Of a DNA stretch of 19,391 nt, positions 8,819-15,513 are shown one piece after another. Numbering within the stretch: position 1 is the stretch's first letter; each line of letters begins with the position of its first letter. Below the pieces are notes generated by a model, which made no database searches, was not told the origin of the DNA, and saw only the letters and a list, made by a program, of their open reading frames with translations. Origin of the DNA: Deltaproteobacteria bacterium (lineage in GTDB: Bacteria > Desulfobacterota > Syntrophia > Syntrophales > Smithellaceae). The stretch is from positions 1 to 19,391 of the forward strand of contig JAGVUJ010000106.1 in assembly GCA_019136325.1 (NCBI GenBank). The letters are read 5' to 3'. The translations under genes were made by a program, and so were the position numbers.

Positions 8819-10480
8819 TCACTCCTTTCCTTTGGGAAGCATCACCGTAAAGGTGCTGCCCTTTCCCATCTCACTTTTTACCAGAATGGATCCACCCATC
8901 TTTTCCACAAGTTTTTTAGTGATGTTGAGTCCCAGTCCCGTTCCCTCCTGCACTCTTGTTATGCCAGTATCAACCTGGCGAAAGGCGTCGAAAATGATGC
9001 TGATATTTTCTTCGTTGATGCCGATGCCCGTATCTTCCACGGAAACAACGACGGACGCGTTGTCCGAAAAACAACGGAGACAGATCTCGCCCTTATTCGT
9101 AAACTTAATTGCGTTGCTCAGAAGGTTGATCATGATTTGTTCAATCCTGCGCCTGTCTCCATAAAATTCGGATACGTCATCTGATATTTCGGAATACAGC
9201 CGGACATTTTTCTTTGCCGCCAGCGGTGAAACAATCTGAATGGTCTTCTCAATCGATTCTTTTAAGTTGAAATTGTCCGACATTAAGACAAGCTGTCCGG
9301 CTTCAATCTTGGAAATATCCAGAATATCGTTGATCAAATCCAGCAAATGATGAGCGCTGTTGCGAACCATTCCCAACTGTTTTGTCTGTTCTTCGTTCAG
9401 CGGACCCGCCAGTCCCTGCAATACCATGCCGGTAAATCCTATGATGGAATTGAGTGGCGTGCGCAGTTCGTGTGACATGGCGGCGAGAAATGCCGACTTG
9501 ATACGATCTGCCGCCTGAGCTTTTTCCGTTGCAACGGCAAGTTCCTCGGTCCGTTGAACGATGCGTTGTTCCATTTCATCATTGATTTCCTTGAGTTCCC
9601 GGGTGCGTTCATTGACCTGATGTTTTAAAACAAAGCTTCCCACCAGGCTGATCAACAGCGCAATGCCGATAATGAGTATGGTAATTTTCAGCCAGACGGG
9701 AAATTGAAAGGTTATTTCTTCGGACGTCCAGTGTTTCAGAGATGTATAATAGAGCGACTGCGGATCTTTTTTGAGGATGGATAAATGATGGTCAATAGCA
9801 TCGAGCAGGTCTGTGTTGATGTTTTTAGGGGCTGCGAAGAAAAGATCGGAAGGTTCGAAAACAACAGCGGTATCCTCGAGTCCGTATCTCCTGGCGTGCA
9901 TGTCCCCGTAAAATTTATTGGTAATGGCGGCATCGGCTTTGCCCGCCGCCACCATTTCGAAAGATTTCTTGTAATCTTCCATTGGAATCAGTGTGACGTT
10001 CAAGCCGAAACCCTTGCTGAGGCGCGCAAAGGCTTCCTGCTGAACGGAACGATCCAGAACGACAATACGCTTTGAATTCAGATCCAGGATGGAACGAATG
10101 TTATGGCCTTTTGGAGCATATACCTGATACCAGGATGACAGCACGGGAACTTTGTGGAAGGAATATATTTTATTTCGTTCCGCCGTATATGCCACATCCG
10201 GCATCAAATCGATTTCTCCTTTTTTTAAGCGGTCCAGTCCTTCCGTCCATGTTCCGGCGACGTATTTCACGTCCCATTCTTCAGTTTCTGCGATGTGCTC
10301 AATGATATCGATAAAAATGCCGGATGGTTTTCCGGATTCGTCGGTGAAAACTTTCGGGGCATTTTCATAGACACCGACCCTGACGATCCGGCTGTCAGCA
10401 TGCACAGACGGGGCATTCAGGATCAGGGCAAACAGGAATAAGGTGATCCGTTGAAGATATGTTGTGAAATTGGCGCGCAT
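8819..10480 (-). CDS. BvgS-like sensor histidine kinase with periplasmic solute-binding domain
   Basis: A 553-residue inner-membrane kinase. Residues 1-28 form a signal peptide ending SVHADS. Residues 31-255 are a type 3 periplasmic solute-binding domain (RIVRVGVYENAPKVF; LKKGEIDLMPDVAYT; AAGKADAAITNK). A membrane helix spans about 264-285. A coiled coil (288-325) leads to HisKA with His337 in AAMSHELRTPLN. The HATPase has the N box at Asn456, the G1 box DTGIG (483-487) and the G2 box GTGLGL (513-518). There is no receiver or Hpt domain, so it is a plain kinase that must use separate receivers such as the two encoded downstream. The ligand is unknown; this domain class usually binds amino acids or other small molecules. 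It follows the beta-barrel gene by 47 bases and is probably in the same operon. Confidence 0.92.
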   Translation of the reverse strand: MRANFTTYLQRITLFLFALILNAPSVHADSRIVRVGVYENAPKVFTDESGKPSGIFIDIIEHIAETEEWDVKYVAGTWTEGLDRLKKGEIDLMPDVAYTAERNKIYSFHKVPVLSSWYQVYAPKGHNIRSILDLNSKRIVVLDRSVQQEAFARLSKGFGLNVTLIPMEDYKKSFEMVAAGKADAAITNKFYGDMHARRYGLEDTAVVFEPSDLFFAAPKNINTDLLDAIDHHLSILKKDPQSLYYTSLKHWTSEEITFQFPVWLKITILIIGIALLISLVGSFVLKHQVNERTRELKEINDEMEQRIVQRTEELAVATEKAQAADRIKSAFLAAMSHELRTPLNSIIGFTGMVLQGLAGPLNEEQTKQLGMVRNSAHHLLDLINDILDISKIEAGQLVLMSDNFNLKESIEKTIQIVSPLAAKKNVRLYSEISDDVSEFYGDRRRIEQIMINLLSNAIKFTNKGEICLRCFSDNASVVVSVEDTGIGINEENISIIFDAFRQVDTGITRVQEGTGLGLNITKKLVEKMGGSILVKSEMGKGSTFTVMLPKGKE

Positions 10481-10527
10481 GATTCACCTGCTTATGTTTG
10501 TTTTGTGTGCCGGCATATCTTTCATTC

Positions 10528-11190
10528 TTAATACTTCAGTGAAAGTTGAATGCCGATGAGTTGTTTTTTCCATTCCCATTCGTCGTTCACGTTGGAAAAA
10601 TCAATTCTGTAATACGTTCCCAGGTAAACATTTTCGCTGATATTTTTTACAATGCCGAATTTTATTCTGTGGAGCATAAAATCTTTATTACGGTTTTCGT
10701 AAAACAGTTCCCACCCGATATAGGGCTGCAGAAAAATGTCCGGACGGGATATCTCCAGCGTATTTTTGATTCGATAATCGTTCCAGTCCGGTGTAAATCT
10801 GTATTCATAACGGATTTGATTGGATATTTTGAAATGATGAAAAATAGCCGATGTGTTGATGTTCAGGCTGGGCTTGCGTTCGATGAACCAGTTGTTCTCT
10901 TCGGATCGAGAGTGACCCTGCTGATAATATAATAGAAAAGAAAGCCAGGGCAGAGCCGTTTGATACTGAAGGCCTGTGCCCCATTCGAGATAATCGAAAT
11001 CCGACATATCGTTATCGGCTTGGAGAAAAATATAGGATACCGACCGGAAGTTTTCATCAAATGTATAGGAAAAATTGAGATCCGTACGCAGAGACGTATC
11101 ATGGTCTGCATAAACGTACGGACAATGCGCCACGATCAAAAGCGCGGGAAAAATTCTGAAGCCATGACGTAACAAATTTTTTAGTAACAT
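10528..11190 (-). CDS. Outer-membrane beta-barrel protein, DUF2490-like
   Basis: A 220-residue exported protein. An N-terminal signal peptide covers about residues 1-28 (hydrophobic run FPALLIVAHC, likely cleavage after VYA). The rest alternates polar and hydrophobic residues with many Tyr, Trp and Phe, and it ends in LKY, a terminal-aromatic signature typical of outer-membrane barrels. The pattern resembles the DUF2490 family of small barrels of unknown function. It is the first gene of the operon with the sensor kinase and regulators, downstream of a consensus promoter with a leader of about 170 bases. The ribosome-binding site is weak (AAAAAGA). The barrel could admit or present the ligand sensed by the kinase, but this is guesswork. 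Barrel nature is fairly sure; family name less so. Confidence 0.7.
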   Translation of the reverse strand: MLLKNLLRHGFRIFPALLIVAHCPYVYADHDTSLRTDLNFSYTFDENFRSVSYIFLQADNDMSDFDYLEWGTGLQYQTALPWLSFLLYYQQGHSRSEENNWFIERKPSLNINTSAIFHHFKISNQIRYEYRFTPDWNDYRIKNTLEISRPDIFLQPYIGWELFYENRNKDFMLHRIKFGIVKNISENVYLGTYYRIDFSNVNDEWEWKKQLIGIQLSLKY

Positions 11191-11368
11191 ATCTTTTTCT
11201 AATTATAATAGTTACTGCGAATCGGTTTCATCGATCGGAGAACCGCTACGTTACATGAATGAGTATAAACGAACATTGAATAAGCCAGGATATGCCTCGT
11301 ATGGCGACTGAATTTAATAAATCTAAGTTATTAAATTATTGACGAAAAATGTTATTGAATTCCTCATT
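11191..11368 (-). other. Leader of the barrel-kinase-regulator operon
   Basis: About 170 bases of untranslated leader lie between the promoter and the beta-barrel ATG. It contains a short CGGTT...AACCG pairing near 11225-11250 but no terminator, no recognised riboswitch core and no open frame with a ribosome-binding site. Confidence 0.4.
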
Positions 11369-11397
11369 AATATAGAAAAAATCATCTTGAATGTCAA
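11369..11397 (-). promoter_or_regulatory. Predicted sigma70 promoter of the signalling operon
   Basis: On the minus strand a perfect -35 TTGACA (11392-11397) and -10 TATATT (11369-11374) are 17 bases apart. The start of transcription would be near 11362. It would drive the beta-barrel, histidine kinase, CheY-like and HD-GYP genes. Confidence 0.7.
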
Positions 11398-11440
11398 CAG
11401 AATTGAGAAAAGAATAGACGCTAATGTGCGCCAGGGAATG

Positions 11441-11478
11441 AAAAAGCCCCTTCAGTTTTTGGACTGAAAGGGCTTTTT
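11441..11478 (-). terminator. Intrinsic terminator of the OFA transporter gene
   Basis: The two 16-base arms (11441-11456 and 11463-11478) pair around a six-base loop and are flanked by A and T runs. The one imperfect position is a U-G wobble when transcribed from the minus strand but a C-A mismatch from the plus strand. This supports use by the transporter gene, whose stop is 21 bases away. The run of five U lies at its 3' end. Confidence 0.85.
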
Positions 11479-11499
11479 GTGGATTAAGGAAGTAATTGT

Positions 11500-12798
11500 T
11501 TAAGCGTTTTTTCCTTTTGGCGCTTTGTAAAACAGCGCTATGCAGAAACCTACTGTTAACAAACCGGCTGCGATAAACAGCGCCTGCGGTTTGAATGCTT
11601 CAAACACAAAAGGACCGATGATACCGGCGACGCTCCACGCGGTCAGCATGAAGCCATAAACTTTTCCGATACAAGCCGGACCGAATGAGTCGGCGCAAAA
11701 AGCGGGCATCGTGGCGAAGCCACCACCATAACAGGCTAATAAATAGCAGGATGCAAAAATGAAAGGCCAATAGGTAGCGATGAATCCCTTAGCGACCAGG
11801 ACATAAAGAATTGCCTGGGTTGCAAACATAATCAGGAAAACCATTTTTCGCCCGATATTGTCGGAAATTTTCGCCCAGAAAAGTCTTCCCAGACCATTGA
11901 ATATTGCCGCGTAAGCCACAACGGAACCTCCAGCGGCTGCGACAATGGCAATCTGTTCAGGAGAGAGATCACCTGTTAAACCCATGGTCTTTTTGTAAAT
12001 ATCCTGAGCCAGGGGAGAGTGCTGGGAAATCAAGCCGAGACCGGCGGAAACATTGAGGCACAGCATGGACCAGAGCATCCACCACTGGGGACGTTTAACG
12101 GCTTCACCGAATGTGAACGAGTCATCGGCTGAACAAACCGTCGCATTGGCGGCGGGTGTGAATCCTTTGGGCAACCAGCCGGCCGGAGGATTTTTAAATA
12201 ACTGGGCGGAACCGGTTACCAGGACAAGGAAAATAACACCCCAGATATACCAGGTGTTGGCAACACCGGAAGCGATCATTGTTCCATTAGGATCAATCTG
12301 CTGGAAATTCTTAATCATGACGGGGGCGATTTTTCCCATAAAGAAAGCGCCGGCGCCAAAACCCATAACGGCCAAACCTGTGACCAGACCGCGTTTATCG
12401 GGGAACCAGCGAATCAGTGTTGCGATTGGCGTAACATAGCCGAAACCATTGCCCAATGCGCAGATCACGCCGAATCCAAGATAAAGAAGAGCGATGCTTC
12501 CCACCTGATCGGCATAACCGGCAACTAGCGTACCGATACCGAAAAGAATACCGCCGATCGTGGCCACAAAACGGGGGCCTTTTTTATCAACCAAAGTGCC
12601 GCCGAAAGCGGCAGCCAGTCCGAGAATACCCATAAGAATCATGAAGGTATACTGGACTGATTTTCCATCCCATCCGTGCATCTGCATCAACGGGTTTTTA
12701 AAAACCGACCATGCATACACGGTGCCGAGACACAACTGAATAATAACAGCCGCGCCGGCAATCAACCACCTCTTGCTCTCTAAATTTTCATTTGCCAT
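11500..12798 (-). CDS. OFA-family MFS transporter (oxalate/formate antiporter-like)
   Basis: A 432-residue major facilitator protein with about 12 hydrophobic segments. The N-terminus (KRWLIAGAAVIIQLCLGTVYAWSVF) begins helix 1 in the manner of the oxalate/formate antiporter (OFA) family. The DKKGPR loop after helix 2 and DNIGRK in the second half are the paired MFS cytoplasmic loop motifs. Family members exchange oxalate, formate or other monocarboxylates across the inner membrane. The [FeFe]-hydrogenase and formate-channel genes nearby favour a formate or small organic acid substrate, but specificity cannot be read directly. The ATG is preceded by GAGGGAAG. The gene is monocistronic, with a consensus promoter about 140 bases upstream and a strong terminator 21 bases downstream. 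Confidence 0.87.
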   Translation of the reverse strand: MANENLESKRWLIAGAAVIIQLCLGTVYAWSVFKNPLMQMHGWDGKSVQYTFMILMGILGLAAAFGGTLVDKKGPRFVATIGGILFGIGTLVAGYADQVGSIALLYLGFGVICALGNGFGYVTPIATLIRWFPDKRGLVTGLAVMGFGAGAFFMGKIAPVMIKNFQQIDPNGTMIASGVANTWYIWGVIFLVLVTGSAQLFKNPPAGWLPKGFTPAANATVCSADDSFTFGEAVKRPQWWMLWSMLCLNVSAGLGLISQHSPLAQDIYKKTMGLTGDLSPEQIAIVAAAGGSVVAYAAIFNGLGRLFWAKISDNIGRKMVFLIMFATQAILYVLVAKGFIATYWPFIFASCYLLACYGGGFATMPAFCADSFGPACIGKVYGFMLTAWSVAGIIGPFVFEAFKPQALFIAAGLLTVGFCIALFYKAPKGKNA

Positions 12799-12935
12799 AA
12801 ATTTCTTCCCTCTCTTAGAATTTATTATAACTTCTTTCTATATAGGAAACTGCTTAAAATGTGACCGTATCAACCTCCAATTAGACATTTACTATCAGTG
12901 GTCTGAAACCGGATCGGTCAGCAGTTTGACTGCCG

Positions 12936-12964
12936 CTTATAGCTGCAATAGTGCGATTTGTCAA
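12936..12964 (-). promoter_or_regulatory. Predicted sigma70 promoter of the OFA transporter
   Basis: On the minus strand a perfect -35 TTGACA (12959-12964) and -10 TATAAG (12936-12941) are 17 bases apart, placing the start near 12929. The leader of about 130 bases holds a small GCAG-TTTGA-CTGC hairpin at the start but no terminator. Confidence 0.68.
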
Positions 12965-13219
12965 TTATAAAGTAGCGTTTTATTTAAATATTTTCATGAC
13001 TGTAAGTTATGAATAAGCTTAGTCATTTATGATTTATAACCGTGGCAAATTTACGGTCATATGGAAAAAATAACGTGTTTTAGGATGAGCCCGGTGAGTA
13101 TTACGGTCCAATGAAACATTTTCGCAATGATAGCCCGACATGAATGAGAAACGCCGGAAAAGCCAGCTCCCGCAGGTTTTGAAATAAAATAATTTCTATG
13201 CTTGTGTTGCCGAAAGGAG
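12965..13219. other. Gene-free spacer upstream of the OFA promoter
   Basis: No gene with a ribosome-binding site was found on either strand. The AT-rich left part holds an imperfect hairpin at 12996-13026 (ATGACT...AGTCAT with inner AAG...CTT). The right part (about 13101-13211) is more GC-rich and reads as an open frame of about 36 codons on the minus strand without a start codon. Confidence 0.5.
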
Positions 13220-13257
13220 CAGAGCGAGGGCGAACGGTGCCGTCAGCCCTCGCTCTG
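13220..13257 (-). terminator. Strong hairpin downstream of the focA-like operon
   Basis: A perfect 12-bp stem CAGAGCGAGGGC / GCCCTCGCTCTG encloses a 14-base loop that itself can fold (ACGG-TG-CCGT). It begins eight bases after the stop of the small membrane protein gene. The flanking U tract on the minus strand is poor (CTCCTTTC), so it may be an inefficient intrinsic terminator or an mRNA-stabilising 3' hairpin. Confidence 0.6.
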
Positions 13258-13265
13258 TCATGTCG

Positions 13266-13415
13266 TTAAGATTTGGCAAATGCTGTTAACGTGGAAATAA
13301 CAATGCCCGCGAGTATGAGCAATTCCGTTGCGCCCGCCGCAAGATGCTGGGCAAAAACCGGGGTAATGCCAAGGATTAGAAACCCTATTAAAAAGATTAT
13401 TTCTCTCGAATTCAT
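13266..13415 (-). CDS. Small two-helix membrane protein (49 aa)
   Basis: This 49-codon gene starts with ATG at 13415, five bases after a perfect AGGAGG (13421-13426), and ends with TAA at 13266. The protein has a hydrophobic segment at residues 6-21 (IIFLIGFLILGITPVF) and a second at about 32-46 (LLILAGIVISTLTAF), joined by AQHLAAGAT. The first segment could also be a signal peptide cleaved after VFA. It lies 19 bases after the OB-fold membrane protein gene on the same strand and just before a strong hairpin, so it is the last gene of the formate-channel operon. I do not recognise a family. Possible roles, by context only, are a small accessory subunit or regulator of the channel or its neighbour. 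The ideal ribosome-binding site and operon position are the main evidence that it is real. Confidence 0.7.
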   Translation of the reverse strand: MNSREIIFLIGFLILGITPVFAQHLAAGATELLILAGIVISTLTAFAKS

Positions 13416-13434
13416 GATGTCCTCCTGAATTTGT

Positions 13435-13908
13435 TTATGGTTTGAGTCTTTTTTTCACGCTGACAGCCGAGATAGCCGGGTCACCGCGTTTAAAAATATT
13501 TTTTATGACAACACCGAGTACTTCAACATCGTCTTCCTGCCGGATGTCTTCAGCGGGGGATGTAAACATGATCACTCTGATCCGGCCCGTCGCGTCTTCA
13601 ATATGAAAATGCGGCCTGTTGAGCCATCGAAAACTGATTTTTTTGACTTTGCCGCTGATGCTGACAGCCTGTCCCGTCATCGCCAGGGTAACTTTGGCGA
13701 TTTTATAAAGTTTTGCGTGAGGACTGTTTTGTTCCGCCGCGTCTCTTAAGGTTTTCCGGCTCATCCACGCGAGGAGCATCGGGATGAGCAGAAGAGCAAG
13801 CAATGCCGGTATGGCAAAAAGCAAAAACCGGGTGTTTCTCACTTGCATATAGTGAATGAATACCGCCGCCGCGCAGACGAAAAAAGTTATCCATGCAGGT
13901 AGTGACAA
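13435..13908 (-). CDS. Two-TM membrane protein with C-terminal OB-fold-like domain
   Basis: A 157-residue protein with hydrophobic helices at about 5-21 and 28-48, then a basic linker. A beta-rich domain at about 75-155 reads TGQAVSISGKVKKISF, HFHIEDATGRIRVIMF, DDVEVLGVVIKNIF and ISAVSVKK. This pattern (strand, SGxV, DxTGxxxV, GDxVxVxG) is typical of OB folds in nucleic-acid-binding or NfeD/BOF-type proteins. The start is a TTG at 13906-13908, supported by GGAGAAG five bases upstream and by its place 11 bases after the stop of the formate/nitrite channel gene. No function is known to me. Co-transcription with the channel gene is likely. Confidence 0.75.
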   Translation of the reverse strand: MSLPAWITFFVCAAAVFIHYMQVRNTRFLLFAIPALLALLLIPMLLAWMSRKTLRDAAEQNSPHAKLYKIAKVTLAMTGQAVSISGKVKKISFRWLNRPHFHIEDATGRIRVIMFTSPAEDIRQEDDVEVLGVVIKNIFKRGDPAISAVSVKKRLKP

Positions 13909-13919
13909 CAGAACTTCTC

Positions 13920-14801
13920 CTAGTCTTTCGGGACTTCATTCCTGAACATCAGATAATAGGCGACACCGATGAAAAGAAATCCGCCGATGATATTGCCGAT
14001 CGTAACCGGAATAATATTCCAGAACCAGATATCGCCCCAGCTTAAACCGCCGTTGGCGGCCAGCAGACCTCCGACCTTTTCAACGGTTGCCGGGTACCAG
14101 TCTGTTAAAAACTTGCCTGTCGGCAGAAAATACATATTGGCGACGCAGTGCTCGAATCCGGTGGCGACAAAGGCCATGATGGGAAACCAGATTCCGAAGA
14201 ATTTACTGACGACGTCATCTGCGGTGATGGCCAGCAGAATCGCAATATTGACCAGGAAATTACAACCGATAGCCTTCATAAAGCAGGACCAGAGACCCGC
14301 CGTTCCCACAGCTTTGTACGTCAGAATCTTGGCCACGGAAATATTGATTGCCGTCATGCCGAAAGCGTTGACAACCATGGTGCCGTCTGCGGTGCCGTCA
14401 ACGAACGGACCAACAGACATCATATAGGCATAAAAAAAAGAACCGACAACATTTCCGATATAAACCCAAAACCAGTTTCTGAATACAGAGCCCCAGGTGC
14501 AGCGTTTCATCATGGCGGCCATGGGCACGAGCATACAGTCTCCGGTAAAGAGCTCCATGCCGGTGAGCACGATAGCGATCAGACCGACGGGGAACACCGC
14601 TCCACTGATTAATTTACCGACTCCAGCGCCCAGCAAGGGCGCTACACCGGTTGAGCATACGGTGCAAAGCGCTCCACCGATTGCGATGTAGGCTCCCGCC
14701 ATGAAGCCGCGAATAAGAAATTGAAAAATTGAAAGTTTTGATTTGTAAACGCCGGCATTGCCGACAAGTCCGACCATTTTGGCTGGTGCATTAAAAGCCA
14801 T
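13920..14801 (-). CDS. Formate/nitrite transporter family channel (FocA-like)
   Basis: A 293-residue integral membrane protein with six hydrophobic segments, typical for pentameric FNT channels (about 270-290 residues). Signatures present are GMELFTGD (residues 81-88) in the first half and GFEHCVANM (215-223) in the second. The latter carries His218, the conserved central histidine of FocA and NirC. The N-terminus is cytoplasmic and short. By family knowledge it moves formate, and possibly nitrite or hydrosulfide, across the inner membrane. A hydrogen/formate-metabolising context favours formate. The ATG has GGAGG upstream. It heads a likely three-gene unit with the OB-fold protein and the 49-residue protein. 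I saw no consensus promoter in the 150 bases upstream. Confidence 0.88.
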   Translation of the reverse strand: MAFNAPAKMVGLVGNAGVYKSKLSIFQFLIRGFMAGAYIAIGGALCTVCSTGVAPLLGAGVGKLISGAVFPVGLIAIVLTGMELFTGDCMLVPMAAMMKRCTWGSVFRNWFWVYIGNVVGSFFYAYMMSVGPFVDGTADGTMVVNAFGMTAINISVAKILTYKAVGTAGLWSCFMKAIGCNFLVNIAILLAITADDVVSKFFGIWFPIMAFVATGFEHCVANMYFLPTGKFLTDWYPATVEKVGGLLAANGGLSWGDIWFWNIIPVTIGNIIGGFLFIGVAYYLMFRNEVPKD

Positions 14802-14877
14802 AACATTACCTCCATTTATTTAAATAACCAACATGCGTTGCGTATAACCGCATCGTTGGATTGTTTGACGCATTAAG

Positions 14878-14936
14878 CCTCTATCAGCTTTCTTGTTGAT
14901 TGTTATATGTGATTGACTAAAGAAGCTGACGATAGA
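14878..14936. repeat. Long imperfect palindrome upstream of the FNT channel gene
   Basis: TCTATC plus AGCTTTCTT on the left pair with AAGAAGCT plus GATAGA on the right, giving about 14 bp with a three-base and a one-base bulge around a loop of about 24 bases. It lies 16 bases after the stop of the 81-residue gene and about 80 bases before the channel ATG. It lacks a U tract. It could be a 3' hairpin of the small gene or an operator for the channel gene. Confidence 0.4.
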
Positions 14937-14951
14937 AAAACGCTACGGTGA

Positions 14952-15197
14952 TTAGCTGGCAAATGCCTCTTTAATCTCCTTTTTCCAAATGCAAAGCAGT
15001 TTGCCTCCATGATACTGGCATTGAACAAGCTCCCATTCACCTTCGCCTTCTTTGTCGAGCATTTCTTTGAAATGCGGAAGACCTCCTCCCTGAAGATCTG
15101 TGACGATGCAGTCCCCGGAGAGGTCGCATTTGACTTTCTCGGGCGGAATGACTTGATCCAGATCAATAATGTTTGTTTTGTACGTCCATCTTGGCAT
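14952..15197 (-). CDS. Small DUF4177-like cytoplasmic protein (81 aa)
   Basis: An 81-residue acidic-to-neutral soluble protein with no signal peptide. The C-terminal half has LDKEGEGEWELVQCQYHGGK followed by LLCIWKKE. This resembles the pattern of DUF4177-type proteins (a Gly-x-x-GWELV motif followed by a beta hairpin ending in a Lys-rich strand). Three cysteines (two in DLSGDCIV and VQCQY, one in LLCIW) are spread along the chain and form no metal-binding motif. The ATG has AAGGAG seven bases upstream and a consensus promoter sits about 120 bases upstream. A longer overlapping frame (14903-15283) in another register is rejected. It lies between the hydrogenase maturation operon and the formate channel. 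Function is unknown. Confidence 0.72.
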   Translation of the reverse strand: MPRWTYKTNIIDLDQVIPPEKVKCDLSGDCIVTDLQGGGLPHFKEMLDKEGEGEWELVQCQYHGGKLLCIWKKEIKEAFAS

Positions 15198-15513
15198 GAT
15201 CCTGTCTCCTTTCTCAATGATTTGAAATTATGTTTATTTACTGCCGCCCGTTGATCGTGTAACCAATTGCAATTTCGGGTCAAAAGCAGTCTTTTTCCTC
15301 AATGTGTCCCAGTAGTTTATACGCTCAATATTTTGATTTGTCAAAAATAAGGTTTGGATTTTTTATGTATTACGAGAACATTGAATCGTGTATAAATTCA
15401 ACACTTTATATTATTAATCGGAAGAATCAGAGCTTTTTAAAAGGAAGATTTTATCGCCGGAGAATGGGCCTTATTGTTATGAAAAAAGTGCTGAAACCTT
15501 GTCGGACATTGGT
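15198..15513. other. Intergenic region between hydE and the 81-aa gene
   Basis: This 316-base AT-rich gap holds the promoter at 15316-15344 and an upstream inverted repeat (15381-15401). It also has a weak hairpin AAACC...GGTTT (about 15494-15515) followed on the minus strand by a run of six T, which may end the hydE transcript. No gene with a ribosome-binding site was found in it on either strand. Confidence 0.5.
15316..15344 (-). promoter_or_regulatory. Predicted sigma70 promoter of the 81-aa gene
   Basis: On the minus strand a perfect -35 TTGACA (15339-15344) and a near-perfect -10 TATAAA (15316-15321) are exactly 17 bases apart. The predicted start is near 15309, giving a leader of about 110 bases before the ATG at 15197. 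Confidence 0.7.

Noticed and set aside
13057..13108. Short direct repeat TTACGGTC in the spacer
   Set aside because: Only eight bases, two copies, irregular; not enough for an iteron or CRISPR.
13034..13141. 35-codon ATG frame on the minus strand in the spacer upstream of the OFA gene
   Set aside because: No ribosome-binding site and no plausible protein pattern; it merely overlaps the start-less frame noted as a finding.
14903..15283. Overlapping 126-codon frame on the minus strand across the 81-aa gene
   Set aside because: Composition is Arg/Lys/Ser-rich and unlike a protein; the 81-residue frame has the ribosome-binding site and a family-like pattern.
15334..15345. FNR-box-like TTGA-N4-TCAA overlapping the -35 of the 81-aa gene promoter
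   Set aside because: The arms are two bases too close for FNR (TTGAT-N4-ATCAA), and half of the match is the -35 hexamer itself.
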